This document shows, piece after piece, positions 15,071 through 24,230 of a stretch of DNA of 64,000 bases (position 1 is the first letter of the stretch; every line of letters begins with the position of its first letter). Below the pieces are notes generated by a model. The model worked only from the letters and a program-made list of their open reading frames with translations, was not told the DNA's origin and did not search any database. Source of the DNA: Planctomycetota bacterium (lineage in GTDB: Bacteria; Planctomycetota; UBA8742; UBA2392); the NCBI GenBank assembly GCA_016722065.1, contig JADKGX010000001.1:186001-250000 (forward strand). The letters are read 5' to 3'. The translations under genes were made by a program, and so were the position numbers.

Positions 15071-17254
15071 ATGATGGCAAGCCCAAGCCAATCGCGTTGG
15101 CACGGCCGTGCGGCCTTTCTGGCTACCACGCTGCTGGCCGTAAGCGCGTTGGGCGGGCCGTTTCTTGTCACACGGGGCCTGATTGCACACGGCGCACTCT
15201 TTTTGCCAGTGCTGCTGGCGCTGCTGCTGATTTTCGGTGCGCCGATTGTGCGGCTGGCACTGGCCTCGGGCCAACTGGATAACCGCATCGCCGGTCGCGA
15301 TGCCCTGCAGCCGGTGGCAGTGATTATTCGCGTCGCGCTGGCTGCAGTGTTGTTTCTTGTCGGAGCCCGCGCCTGCGCCTGGGTGTTTGCGCTTACGACC
15401 CACGAGTTGCCCGCTGGCGTGGCGGCCTATCAGGCGCGCGAGATCACGGTTGCTGCTTCCAGTTGGACCATGCAAAGCGGAAACCTGCTGTTGTGGGGCG
15501 GTGCCTCGCTGGGGGTTTGCGTGGTCATGCTGGTGCTTGCCGGCCGCCGCAAGCGCCTTGCCGGGCTTGGTTGGATTGGCGGCTGGCTGCTTTGGGTGCT
15601 GGCGCTGTTGTTCACGCTGGGCCTGTTTGCCGGCTATGCGTTGCCCGGCGCGGGCGCGCTGGCAGCGCTGGTGGCGACGCCCAGGCTGGCCCCGCTGGGC
15701 ACGGCAGAGTTCTGGTCGGACGCGATCTCGGTGGCATTGCTGGCCGTCGGTGCCCAGGCGGGCATGGTTACGGCCTCGGGCATGGCTTTGCCCAAGCGTG
15801 CGTCCGTGGGCCGCGAGGCCCGGATTCTGGTATCCAGCATTGGCATGGTGCTGGTGCTTTCGGGGCTGACCGGGCTGGTGCTGCTGTGCGCCTTGTGCTT
15901 CAAGCAGGGCGTGGTGCCAACGCCGGCCCATGCCGACCCGGCGCTACTGCTGCTGGAATTGGTGCCAGCGCTGGGTGCCGATTTGTTTCCGGGCTGGCCA
16001 CCGGAGATGATTCCCAACGCGCGCCAGGTGACCCTGGGCTGGCATTTTCTTGTCACGCTGGGTGCGGCCTTTGGTGTGGCAGCTCTGCTGAGCAGCCGGC
16101 GCTGGTTGCCTTCGCGCTGGAAGTCGCCCGCTGCCAAGGCGGGCTATCTGGCTGCTGCCGTGATCCTGGGCGGCATCGCACTGGATTGGTATCGGGGTGT
16201 GCCCGACGCCGCCGAGCCGATCACGAAAGTTCTGCCGCTGTTGCTGGCATTGATGCACCTGACGCTGGCCCGTCGTGCCGGGCCGGGCATGCGCGTGGTC
16301 AGTGCAGCCTTTGATTCGCAGCACGCCTGGTTGCAACGCCTGAACGTGACGATGGCCATGCGCGTTGCGCGGCCGGGCATGTTGGCAGCAGTGCCGGTGC
16401 TTGCACTTGCCTTGCGGCCGCATTCGCTTGCACTGGCGGGGCTGGCGATTGGTTTTGGCATATTGTGGATTGGATCGCTTCACACTGCGCCGCGCACGCG
16501 CGGCACAGGCATGGGTCAAGTTGCGGCGCTGGCCCTTTTGCTTGCTTTCCCGACTTTGGCGCTGGCCGCAAACCAGCAATGGCAGGATGCAGAATCTTTG
16601 TTGCAGGAGCCCGATGCGACTCGGCGGGCGCCCGTCATTCGCGATCTGATTGCCGCACGCGCCGGTGCCCAGGCGCCTGCCGGGGCGCCCTCGGCGGAGT
16701 TTCGGCAGCGTCTGGCCCAGCGACTGGAGCAACCTCCGGACCCGGCGTTGTCAGGGGTTGATCGCACCCGCCTGCGCGACCAAACCCGCGACACGCTGCG
16801 TGCAGCACTTCTGCTGGCCCCGGACGACATGGAACTTCAACGTCTGGAACGCCTGCAACTGCAACAAGACGGGGTGCGACTGGTGCGGCTGGATGAAGCA
16901 CTGGCCGAACACGCCGCAGGCCGCCCCCAGGCCCTGCACGAGCAGGCCAACGACATTGCCCACAACCTGCCGGCACCCAACCTGCGCCGGTTGCTGGAAG
17001 CACCCCAGGAGCCCCCCACCGTGTCCTGGAACGTCGCCCTGTGCCTGGATCTACAGGAGGCCTACGGGACAGCGCCGCCGCTGGTGCAGGTGTTTCGCCA
17101 GCACCTGGTGCGCCGTGCCGTAAACGGGCGGTCGCTGTTGCGGCCCGACGCAGAGTCTGGCGCGGTGCTGCTGGCCTGCCTGGGTGCGGTGGCACTGGCG
17201 CTGGCGTTGTCGCTGGGGCTGGGCATGAGCCCCCGACGCGGCACGGACCGTTGA
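15071..17254 (+). CDS. Divergent neurotransmitter:sodium symporter (NSS)-like membrane protein with C-terminal extension
   Basis: A 727-residue protein with about eleven to twelve hydrophobic segments followed by a ~200-residue largely soluble C-terminal region and one last membrane helix. The first segments (WHGRAAFLATTLLAVSALGGPF ... IAHGALFLPVLLALLLIFGAPIVRLALASGQ) parallel NSS TM1-TM2, where the pattern is GxGNxWRFPY ... GGGAFLxPY ... GxPLxxLExxxGQ. EFWSDAISVALLAVGAQAGMVTASG parallels TM6. The usual RFPY and LE residues are altered, so substrate and sodium binding may be changed or lost. The soluble tail is rich in Arg, Gln and Leu. The family assignment is inference from pattern. Confidence 0.5.
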   Translation: MMASPSQSRWHGRAAFLATTLLAVSALGGPFLVTRGLIAHGALFLPVLLALLLIFGAPIVRLALASGQLDNRIAGRDALQPVAVIIRVALAAVLFLVGARACAWVFALTTHELPAGVAAYQAREITVAASSWTMQSGNLLLWGGASLGVCVVMLVLAGRRKRLAGLGWIGGWLLWVLALLFTLGLFAGYALPGAGALAALVATPRLAPLGTAEFWSDAISVALLAVGAQAGMVTASGMALPKRASVGREARILVSSIGMVLVLSGLTGLVLLCALCFKQGVVPTPAHADPALLLLELVPALGADLFPGWPPEMIPNARQVTLGWHFLVTLGAAFGVAALLSSRRWLPSRWKSPAAKAGYLAAAVILGGIALDWYRGVPDAAEPITKVLPLLLALMHLTLARRAGPGMRVVSAAFDSQHAWLQRLNVTMAMRVARPGMLAAVPVLALALRPHSLALAGLAIGFGILWIGSLHTAPRTRGTGMGQVAALALLLAFPTLALAANQQWQDAESLLQEPDATRRAPVIRDLIAARAGAQAPAGAPSAEFRQRLAQRLEQPPDPALSGVDRTRLRDQTRDTLRAALLLAPDDMELQRLERLQLQQDGVRLVRLDEALAEHAAGRPQALHEQANDIAHNLPAPNLRRLLEAPQEPPTVSWNVALCLDLQEAYGTAPPLVQVFRQHLVRRAVNGRSLLRPDAESGAVLLACLGAVALALALSLGLGMSPRRGTDR

Positions 17255-17302
17255 GACCCGCCCCGGATTGTGCTAACACCCAAACGCCAACCGGAGAGAA
17301 CC

Positions 17303-18457
17303 GTGGACTTCCAGCTTCCTGAAGAACTGCAGCTTCTGCAAAGCGCTACGCGCGAGTTTGCCCAGACCGAACTCAAGGCACTGGCGCGCAAAATGGACCG
17401 CGACGAGGAGTTTGATACCTCCGTGATTGCCAAGATGGGCGCACTGGGTCTGACTGGCATCACGATTCCGGAGGCCTTTGGCGGGGCCGGGTTCTTCGAC
17501 AACCGCATGCACAACCGCGCGGCCTGCGTGGCACTGGAAGAAGTCAACCGCGTGTGCGCCAGCACCGGCGTGACCTTGAGTGTGCACATGAGCCTGTTTT
17601 CAAGCCTGCTGAACAAGTACGGCAACGAAGAACAGAAGCAGCGCGTGTTTCCCAAGGTCGCTAACGGCGCCTGGCTGGGGGCCTATTGCCTGTCAGAGGC
17701 GGGCAGCGGCACGGATGCCGGCAGCCTGGTCTGTGAGGCCGTGCGCAAGGGCGACGAGTACGTTCTAAATGGCAGCAAGCTGTGGATCACCAGCGCGCCT
17801 TACGCCGACATTTTCATCGTGATGGCCCGCACCAGCAAAGAACACAAGACCCGCGGCGTGACGGCGTTTCTGGTGGAGGCCGACCGCCAGGGCGTCAAGG
17901 TGGGCAAGAAGGAAAAGAAGATGGGCATTCGCGGCAGCGCCACCTGCGAGGTGCTGTTTGAAAACTGCCGCATTCCAGCCGCAAACCGCATTGGAGAAGA
18001 CGGCAAAGGCTTCGGCATTGCCCTGGACACACTTGATGGCGGGCGTATCGGAATTGCTGCCCAGGCCGTAGGCATTGCCCGCGCCTGCCTGGAAGACGCC
18101 ACGGCCTATGCCAAGCAGCGCGAACAATTCGGCGAGGCGATCATCAACTTTCAGGCAGTGCAGTGGATGCTGGCCGACATGGCAACACGCATCGATGCTT
18201 CGCGGCTGCTGATGTACCGCGCCGCAAGCCTGCGCGACAAAGGCGAATCCTGCAGCAAGGAAGCTGCCATGGCCAAACTGTTTGCCAGCGAAACAGCCAA
18301 CAAGGCCGCCAAGGACGCCGTGCAGATTTTCGGCGGCAACGGCTACAGCAAGGAATACGACGTGGAGCGCTACTTCCGCGACGCGCGTATCACGGAGATT
18401 TATGAGGGCACAAGCCAGGTCCAGCGCATTGTGATCGCCCGCGCGCTGTCCGGTTGA
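17303..18457 (+). CDS. Acyl-CoA dehydrogenase
   Basis: A 384-residue flavoprotein that oxidises acyl-CoA to enoyl-CoA. The GTG start at 17303 has GGAGAG six bases upstream and begins at VDFQLPEELQLLQ, the expected N-terminus; an upstream in-frame GTG at 17270 is less likely. Signatures include YCLSEAGSGTDAGSL (FAD/substrate), KLWITSAPYADIFIVMART, RIGIAAQAVGIA and QIFGGNGYSKEYDVERYFRDARITEIYEGTS, in which the Glu of YEGTS is the catalytic base position of the short/medium-chain group. Upstream of it is the NSS-like gene; no electron-transfer flavoprotein gene is in view. Confidence 0.92.
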   Translation: MDFQLPEELQLLQSATREFAQTELKALARKMDRDEEFDTSVIAKMGALGLTGITIPEAFGGAGFFDNRMHNRAACVALEEVNRVCASTGVTLSVHMSLFSSLLNKYGNEEQKQRVFPKVANGAWLGAYCLSEAGSGTDAGSLVCEAVRKGDEYVLNGSKLWITSAPYADIFIVMARTSKEHKTRGVTAFLVEADRQGVKVGKKEKKMGIRGSATCEVLFENCRIPAANRIGEDGKGFGIALDTLDGGRIGIAAQAVGIARACLEDATAYAKQREQFGEAIINFQAVQWMLADMATRIDASRLLMYRAASLRDKGESCSKEAAMAKLFASETANKAAKDAVQIFGGNGYSKEYDVERYFRDARITEIYEGTSQVQRIVIARALSG

Positions 18458-18593
18458 TCGACCGATTCCCTGGGGTTGCCGTTTCCGGATTGTGTTTGTT
18501 CACAAGTCACTGCCGTGAAAAAGCCTGCTTGTGGAACCTGCGCGCGCTGGCCCGGCATGGCCGCATCGTGCATAATCAGGCCAGAGGCGCAGC

Positions 18594-19682
18594 ATGGCGC
18601 AAGCACAATCGACGGACCCCATCATCGGCCAGACTTTTGGCAACGTGATCGCCAAGAGCCTTCTGGGCCGGGGCGGCATGGGTGCAGTGTATCTGGGCTA
18701 TCACGCCGGCCTGGACATGAAGGTGGCCGTGAAGCTGCTGCCAGACCTGTTTGTCGGGCGCGCTGAGCTTGTGGAACGGTTTCTGCGCGAGGCCCGGCTT
18801 TCCGGGCGGCTGCAACACCCCAACATCGTGCGCACGCTGGATGTGGGCCAGAGCCACGGCGTCTATTACCTGGTCATGGAATACGTCGAAGGCGTCGACG
18901 CCCAGAAGCTGTTGGACCGCGAAAAGCGCTTTACGCCGATGCGGGCGGTGAACATTGCCGGCTTTGTCGCCCGTGCGCTGGGTGAAGCCCACGAACAAGA
19001 CATCATGCACCGCGACATCAAGCCCGCGAACATTCTGATCGCGCGCGACGGCAAGGTGAAGGTGACTGACTTCGGCCTTGCCCGCAGCTTGAACAACACG
19101 GCCACAGCGCTGACCTTGAGCAATCAAGTTGTCGGAACGCCGAACTATATGGCACCGGAACAGATCAAAACCACATCGGTCGACATGCGCGTCGACATTT
19201 ACGCGCTGGGCGTGACGCTGTGGCAGTTCCTGACCGGCGTGCTGCCCTTTGAGGGCGAAACGCCGATGGCGGTGCTGCTGAATGTGGTGAACGAACCGTT
19301 GCCCATGCCCGAAGAAACCTTTGGCCCGCTGCCCAAGGAGTTGCGCGAGGCGATTGTTGCCATGACGGCCAAAGACCCGCGCCGACGCCTGCCCAACATT
19401 CCGGCGGTGCTGGCGGTACTCAAGAAAGCCCGCGACGCCCTGCTGCATGCAGGGCTGAACAGCACAGCTCCGCTGACGTCCGCCGGACAAAGGCCCCCCG
19501 TGGGCGAAACCCGTGACCCGGTTTCCGGCAACAGTTTTGGCGCGCCGATTCCGGTGCCGCCCAAGGGGGCCGCCGCAAAGGGCGACCACACCACATTCAC
19601 CAAGCCACTGGGCGGCATTGCCGCCCCCAAGCCAGCCGCAAGGCCGGGATCAACTCCGCCCCGCAAACCACCTACCCGGTAG
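18594..19682 (+). CDS. Hanks-type serine/threonine protein kinase
   Basis: A 362-residue cytoplasmic Ser/Thr kinase. The glycine loop is LGRGGMGAVYLG (residues 24-35), the ATP Lys is K47 in VAVKLL, the catalytic loop HRDIKPAN gives D141, DFG is at 159-161 and the activation segment ends VGTPNYMAPEQ. The C-terminal ~75 residues after the kinase fold are Pro/Gly/Thr-rich (KPLGGIAAPKPAARPGSTPPRKPP), with no transmembrane segment or PASTA repeats. Such kinases are abundant in Planctomycetota-like genomes. No phosphatase or FHA protein lies beside it. Upstream 136 bases are non-coding. Confidence 0.95.
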   Translation: MAQAQSTDPIIGQTFGNVIAKSLLGRGGMGAVYLGYHAGLDMKVAVKLLPDLFVGRAELVERFLREARLSGRLQHPNIVRTLDVGQSHGVYYLVMEYVEGVDAQKLLDREKRFTPMRAVNIAGFVARALGEAHEQDIMHRDIKPANILIARDGKVKVTDFGLARSLNNTATALTLSNQVVGTPNYMAPEQIKTTSVDMRVDIYALGVTLWQFLTGVLPFEGETPMAVLLNVVNEPLPMPEETFGPLPKELREAIVAMTAKDPRRRLPNIPAVLAVLKKARDALLHAGLNSTAPLTSAGQRPPVGETRDPVSGNSFGAPIPVPPKGAAAKGDHTTFTKPLGGIAAPKPAARPGSTPPRKPPTR

Positions 19683-19957
19683 CGGCGTTCGCTGCTTTGC
19701 GGCGTAGCTATCCACCTCGAAGCGACCCTGCATCTGCATTGCACGAGGCCGAAAAGTGATTCAGCCGCAACCGCAGTGGCTATGCGGTTAAGACACGAAG
19801 CCGCCGCGCTTCGCCTCATGAGATGGTGAAGACCTTCGCGGCAAGCGTTTTCAGTTCGACCAGCTGGCCAAACACCCCACCGGGAATCACGGCGCACACG
19901 GGTTCTGCTTCCCGCCTTCTCGCCTAGCCATCATCGGCTTGCTATCTTTCGCGGCCC

Positions 19958-20983
19958 ATGGACCTTGCCGCAATATCCGCTGCCTTGACCGCTGGCTTGC
20001 AGGCCTTTGAGGGCGCTGCCACGGCCGAGCAACTAGAGGACGTCCGGCGCGAATTCCTGGGCGGTTCCGGCCTGGTCAAGAAAATCCTGGGCGGCATGAA
20101 GGATGTGCCCAAGGAGCAACGCGGCGCCTTTGGCAAGGCCGCCAATGAGCTCAATGCAAAGCTGACTGCGGCTTTCGAGGCTGCCAAAACGCGCCTTGCC
20201 AGCGCCCCCGCAGCGCACAGCAGTGAGTTTGATATCACGCGGCCCGGGCTGGCGCGCGAAGTCGGGCACGCCCACATTCTGACCCAGACGATCGAAGAAA
20301 TTGTCGCGATCTTCAATCGGCTTGGATTTGCGCAAGTTGAGGGCCCAGAGGTCGAAGACGAGTTTCATAACTTCGAGGCGCTGAACATTCCCGCCGGCCA
20401 CCCCGCGCGCAACGAAGACGACAATTTCTTTCTGCAACTGGCGGGGCCGGATTGGCCACCCAAACCTGTGCCGTTGTTGCTGCGCAGCCAGACCAGCACC
20501 ATCCAGATTCGAACCATGGAAGGCCGCAAGCCGCCACTGCGCGTGATTGCCCCAGGCCGCGTGTACCGGCCCGATGAAGTAGACGCCACGCACCACTTCA
20601 TGTTTCATCAGATTGAAGGCCTGGCGGTTGCGCATGACCTTACGTTTGGCGACCTGCGCAGCGTGCTGGAACTCTTCGTGCGCGAGTACTTCGGGGCGGA
20701 CACCAAAATGCGCCTGCGCCCGCACTACTTTCCGTTCACGGAAGTCAGCGCAGAGGTTGACATCAACTGCGAGATGTTCAGCCACCTCAAGAAGCCCTGG
20801 CTGGAGATATTGGGCTGCGGCATGGTGCACCCCAACGTGCTGAAATCCGTGGGTTATGACCCTGAAAAGTTCACCGGCTTTGCCTTTGGCATGGGTGTGG
20901 AACGTATCGCGATGTTGAAGCACCGCATTGGCGACATCCGGCATTTTGTGGCCAATGATCTGCGGTTCTTGCGGCAGTTTTAG
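19958..20983 (+). CDS. pheS: Phenylalanine--tRNA ligase alpha subunit
   Basis: A 341-residue class II aminoacyl-tRNA synthetase subunit that with PheT charges tRNA-Phe. The N-terminal coiled-coil contains LGGSGLVKKILGGMKDVP. Motif 1 is in LNRLGF-type sequence GFAQVEGPEVEDEFHNFEALNIPAGHPAR, motif 2 in LLRSQTSTIQIRTM ... RVIAPGRVYRPDEVDATHHFMFHQIEGL, and motif 3 is GFAFGMGVERIAML. All expected landmarks are intact and length matches the family. Unusually pheT is not adjacent; the next gene is a PTPS-family enzyme. The preceding 275 bases (19683-19957) contain no gene I can support. Confidence 0.97.
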   Translation: MDLAAISAALTAGLQAFEGAATAEQLEDVRREFLGGSGLVKKILGGMKDVPKEQRGAFGKAANELNAKLTAAFEAAKTRLASAPAAHSSEFDITRPGLAREVGHAHILTQTIEEIVAIFNRLGFAQVEGPEVEDEFHNFEALNIPAGHPARNEDDNFFLQLAGPDWPPKPVPLLLRSQTSTIQIRTMEGRKPPLRVIAPGRVYRPDEVDATHHFMFHQIEGLAVAHDLTFGDLRSVLELFVREYFGADTKMRLRPHYFPFTEVSAEVDINCEMFSHLKKPWLEILGCGMVHPNVLKSVGYDPEKFTGFAFGMGVERIAMLKHRIGDIRHFVANDLRFLRQF

Positions 20984-21005
20984 GCGATAAACTGCTGCAA
21001 AGGGT
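20971..21005 (+). terminator. Hairpin overlapping the pheS stop codon
   Basis: Ten-base arms 20971-20980 and 20989-20998 pair with one G-U mismatch around an 8-base loop that contains the pheS TAG stop. AAAGGGTTTTGAGTTTTG follows, a T-rich tail interrupted by G. It looks like an intrinsic terminator placed at the very end of pheS. Confidence 0.5.
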
Positions 21006-21142
21006 TTTGAGTTTTGTGCAACGGCGGCGGCGAGTGTTGCCCCTGCTGGCCCGACAGCGAAGACCCAAATCCCCCTTTGTCATGCTTTCCCGCATACGCC
21101 AGCCGCGCTAAGCTTCACAGTCGCTTCATCGCAGAGACCCGC

Positions 21143-21658
21143 ATGTACCGCATCCTTGTCGAGAAGCAGTACTTCAACTTTTCTGTGGCGCACTTTCTGA
21201 TCTTTGCGGACGGATCGCGCGAGCCGCTGCACGGGCACAATTACTGGGCCTGGGTGGAGGTAGAGGGCGACCTTGGCCCTGGCCACTACGTGCTGGATTA
21301 CATCACGTTCAAGCCGCTGTTTCGAAAGTTGTGCGACGGGCTGGACCACAAAGTGATCCTGCCCCGCCATTCCGAGTACCTGAAGATTGAAAGCAGCGGC
21401 GACAACTGGCGGGCTTTGCACCGCGACGGCAGCGTGTTTGAAACGCCTAAGCAGGACACATTGATTCTGGACCTGCCCAACACCAGCACCGAACTTCTCG
21501 CAAACCATCTTGCGCACGGCATATATGATGCTTTAGTTGCCCGGGACGAGTATCGTCACCTGCATGCAATTACAGTTGGGGTAGAGGAGGCGCCGGGGCA
21601 ACAAGGCAGCTTCCGGTTTGTGCTACCGCATAAGCTTGGGGGGGGCAACCGTGGCTAG
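21143..21658 (+). CDS. 6-pyruvoyl-tetrahydropterin synthase family protein with ExxHGH motif
   Basis: A 171-residue COG0720 enzyme that binds zinc through H17 (FSVAHFL), H30 and H32 (LHGHNY). The family converts dihydroneopterin triphosphate to different products in tetrahydropterin, queuosine or folate synthesis. The residue usually occupied by the catalytic Cys of QueD/PTPS is missing; instead E27 gives E-P-L-H-G-H, the ExxHGH pattern reported for PTPS-III-type enzymes that bypass dihydroneopterin aldolase in folate synthesis. The ATG at 21143 was chosen because the longer frame has no family similarity. It overlaps the next gene by 8 bases. Confidence 0.8.
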   Translation: MYRILVEKQYFNFSVAHFLIFADGSREPLHGHNYWAWVEVEGDLGPGHYVLDYITFKPLFRKLCDGLDHKVILPRHSEYLKIESSGDNWRALHRDGSVFETPKQDTLILDLPNTSTELLANHLAHGIYDALVARDEYRHLHAITVGVEEAPGQQGSFRFVLPHKLGGGNRG

Positions 21659-21974
21659 CGGCAAAGAAACTGTTTCCTTCACGTTCTACGTGGGCATCGT
21701 CAACATTTTTCTCGCTGTGCTTTGGGGCGCTCTGTACGGCTTTGGCGTGCTCAATACCAGCAGCGTAAACACCTCCACGTCTTCCTTCTTCTATGTAGGC
21801 ACGCTGTTCGCCGCAGGCTTTGGTGTGGTCTTCCCGTTCATCGAAAAAACCATGCCCAACAAGGCCAAGGTCAATGAAGGCCTTGCCATGTCCATCGTGG
21901 CGATTCTGGCCTATGGCGCTTACATCGCTGTGTTCCAGGTTTTCGGCACTTTGCTGCTGCCCTTCATGCGATAA
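21651..21974 (+). CDS. Small membrane protein, function unknown
   Basis: A 107-residue protein starting at GTG 21651, directly behind a G-rich ribosome site and overlapping the PTPS-family stop by 8 bases. Three hydrophobic segments are visible: FTFYVGIVNIFLAVLWGALYGFGVL, FYVGTLFAAGFGVVFPFI and AMSIVAILAYGAYIAVFQVFGTLLL. Between segments 2 and 3 lies a charged loop, EKTMPNKAKVNEG. No recognised family. The overlap suggests cotranslation with the pterin enzyme but not a shared pathway. A strong terminator follows. Confidence 0.6.
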   Translation: MASGKETVSFTFYVGIVNIFLAVLWGALYGFGVLNTSSVNTSTSSFFYVGTLFAAGFGVVFPFIEKTMPNKAKVNEGLAMSIVAILAYGAYIAVFQVFGTLLLPFMR

Positions 21975-21992
21975 ACACCCGCTGCCCATTTC

Positions 21993-22019
21993 AGCCCCCC
22001 GGTTACCGGGGGGCTTTTT
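21993..22019 (+). terminator. Intrinsic terminator
   Basis: A perfect 10-base G+C-rich stem (AGCCCCCCGG / CCGGGGGGCT) with a TTA loop at 21993-22015 is followed immediately by TTTT. It is the clearest rho-independent terminator in the window and ends the pheS-distal transcript. Confidence 0.88.
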
Positions 22020-22086
22020 CGTTGCCTGCACCAGGTGCCTGCCTTGGCAGTGCCGCAGCAATGGGATAGCGTCGCGGGGGTATCGC

Positions 22087-23352
22087 TTGCCAGGTGCGCG
22101 ATTGGCCAGATCCTATGATGTGATTGTGGTTGGTGCTGGCTTGTCCGGCTTGATGGCCGCAGGCGCTGCGGCCCAGGGCGGCGCCCGTGTGGCCCTGCTG
22201 GACAAGCAATCGTTACCCGGTCGCAAGTACCTTATGGCCTGCATGGGCAAGGGTGCTTTGAGCAACAACGACCTCGGCCTGCACCGGTTTCACGGCCGCG
22301 ACGCCCGATTTGTCAGCGACGCCCTGACCGCCCTGCCACAGGGCGAGTTGCGCCAGTGGTTCTCAGGCCAGGGTGTCGAACTTGTTGATGCCCCGCACTA
22401 TGGCCTGATCGCCCCACCCCAGGGGCCAGATTCCGCCCTGGCCGCCCTGGTGGCCGCGCTGGGGCAAGCCGAGTATCTGCCGGAACACCGCGTGGCTGCG
22501 GTACACCACGGCGCGGATTTCACCATCACGCTCGACGACGGTCGCAAGTTCCAGGCCGCCCGCCTGATTCTGTCCATGGGCACTCCCAACCTGCCCCAGT
22601 GCGGCGGCGAGTTCACAGGCCTGGAAATCGCCCAGCGGCTTGGCCATGGTATTGAGCCCGTGTTTCCTGCCCACGTGCCGCTGGCGCTGGACGAACCTTG
22701 GCTGGCTGATCTGTGCGGCCTGTGGCTGGATGTCGACCTGGCGCTTCACACACAACGACGCGAACTGGCGCGGACCACTGGCAGCCTGTTGTTCACGCAA
22801 TCCGGTCTGACTGGACAAGCCGTGTTCAATGTGGCTCACGAAGCCGGCCCAGCATTGGAGGGCGCAGAACGCCTGACGCTGGCCATCAACTTTTTTCCGG
22901 GTGAGTCCCCCACCGAAGTCACGCGCTGGATGCACGAGGCCTTTGGGTCCCATACCCGCGAAAACGCCTATGCGGTGTTTGACCGGCTGATACCAAGCGC
23001 ACTGGGCGACCGCTTGTTGCGGCGCCAAAAGGTCAAGCCAACCCTACGCGCCGAACAACTGGAACAACCCCAGCGCGAAGGACTGCTGCGCGACCTGACG
23101 GACCTGCGACTGCAAGTGCGGTCTACACTTGGCATGGCTGCCTCTGAAAACGCGCGCGGGGGAGTATCTTTGCGCGAAATTGACCCCCGCACCATGCACA
23201 GCCGCAAAGTACCAGGCCTGTATGTTGTCGGCAGCATGCTGGACATAACCTGCGACTGGGGCGGCTTTGCCCAGCATTTTGCACTGGCCAGCGGTTTGTT
23301 GGCGGGCCGCGCCGCCGGGCGCGCACTGGACGCCAGCGCCCTGCAAGGCTAG
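22087..23352 (+). CDS. HI0933/YhiN-family FAD-dependent oxidoreductase
   Basis: A flavoprotein of about 421 residues in the HI0933 (YhiN/BaiN-like) family. The FAD dinucleotide motif VIVVGAGLSGLMAAGAAAQGG is near the N-terminus, followed by LLDKQSLPGRKYLMACMGKGALSNND, the family-typical GRK(L/Y)...GNGRCN(x)TN position in altered form. The end GLYVVGSMLDITCDWGGFAQHFALASG matches the second FAD-binding signature. The TTG at 22087 has GGGGG seven bases upstream; a second TTG at 22102 is possible, and no in-frame ATG precedes the FAD motif. The substrate is unknown. Confidence 0.8.
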   Translation: MPGARLARSYDVIVVGAGLSGLMAAGAAAQGGARVALLDKQSLPGRKYLMACMGKGALSNNDLGLHRFHGRDARFVSDALTALPQGELRQWFSGQGVELVDAPHYGLIAPPQGPDSALAALVAALGQAEYLPEHRVAAVHHGADFTITLDDGRKFQAARLILSMGTPNLPQCGGEFTGLEIAQRLGHGIEPVFPAHVPLALDEPWLADLCGLWLDVDLALHTQRRELARTTGSLLFTQSGLTGQAVFNVAHEAGPALEGAERLTLAINFFPGESPTEVTRWMHEAFGSHTRENAYAVFDRLIPSALGDRLLRRQKVKPTLRAEQLEQPQREGLLRDLTDLRLQVRSTLGMAASENARGGVSLREIDPRTMHSRKVPGLYVVGSMLDITCDWGGFAQHFALASGLLAGRAAGRALDASALQG

Positions 23353-23391
23353 CCTTTGCGCACCCCCGTTACCGCTGCAACAGGCATTGCC

Positions 23392-24225
23392 ATGCGCCTA
23401 TTCTTGCTGCTGCTTGCCGCCTTTGCCGGCATTACGTTGGCTGGCTGTGCTGGTTCTCAGGGTCGCGCCAGCTATGCAGGCGACAGCCCGGCCCGCGGAA
23501 CCCTGGAGTACGAGACTTCACGCCATGGCGGCGCGGGTGCAGAAATCGCGCAACTATTTGAATCCAGCCGCATTCGGGAAGCCCGATCAGACACCAGCGG
23601 CGCCGGCCGCGGACTGCAAGGCACGGAGTTCTACCAGGTACAGATCGCGCCAAACCCCAAGCAGCCCAGCCAGCTGGTCAATGCGGGGTTTGCACGCAAG
23701 ATACAGGAAGACCGCGGCCAGCTTTTCTACTACGAGTTCTATGACGGCAACTGGCGCTCGATTGGCAAGTTGATGCCCGGTGGCGAACTGTACCGCTACA
23801 CCAGCAATGGTGAATCGATGCTGGGCAAGTATGAGCTGAATACCGCCGTGCTGCGGCTATACCCGGCGCCAGCGGGCTATGGGTTTGATTCCCTTTCCCA
23901 GGACCAAAACCGTGTTCGCATGGACAACCCCGATATCGCAGGGCTGGATCCGCGCGGTCGCGGAGTTTACCACACCCCGTATAACTCGGCGCCGCCAGTG
24001 GTCGTGCTGACCCTTTACCGCCACGGCGAAGCGGCCTTGCTGTCTGATTCCTGGGAACGCCAGCGTTTCAACGAAGCAGAAAACCTGCGCCTGGAACGCG
24101 AACGTGAAAAGCGCCACGGCAACATCGGCCAGGACGAAACCTACGGCGGCATGCAGTACAAGGACGGCAACCCCGTCGACAGCGACGGCAAGCCGCTGCG
24201 CCCGGGTTCGGCTGGCAACAAGTAG
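23392..24225 (+). CDS. Hypothetical lipoprotein
   Basis: A 277-residue lipoprotein: MRLFLLLLAAFAGITLAGC gives the lipobox LAGC with Cys at residue 19. The mature protein has IQEDRGQLFYYEFYDGNWRSIGKLMPGGELYRYTSNGESMLGKYEL, a beta-rich stretch reminiscent of a toast-rack or MORN-like pattern, and a highly charged helical segment (FNEAENLRLEREREKRH) near the C-terminus. No recognised family. It is followed five bases later by a membrane protein gene and the two are probably cotranscribed with the HI0933-like gene. Confidence 0.6.
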   Translation: MRLFLLLLAAFAGITLAGCAGSQGRASYAGDSPARGTLEYETSRHGGAGAEIAQLFESSRIREARSDTSGAGRGLQGTEFYQVQIAPNPKQPSQLVNAGFARKIQEDRGQLFYYEFYDGNWRSIGKLMPGGELYRYTSNGESMLGKYELNTAVLRLYPAPAGYGFDSLSQDQNRVRMDNPDIAGLDPRGRGVYHTPYNSAPPVVVLTLYRHGEAALLSDSWERQRFNEAENLRLEREREKRHGNIGQDETYGGMQYKDGNPVDSDGKPLRPGSAGNK

Positions 24226-24230
24226 CCCGC

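Noticed and set aside
19683..19957. Possible gene or structured RNA upstream of pheS
   Set aside because: No frame with a start and ribosome site, no attenuator-like Phe-rich leader and no T-tailed hairpin were found.
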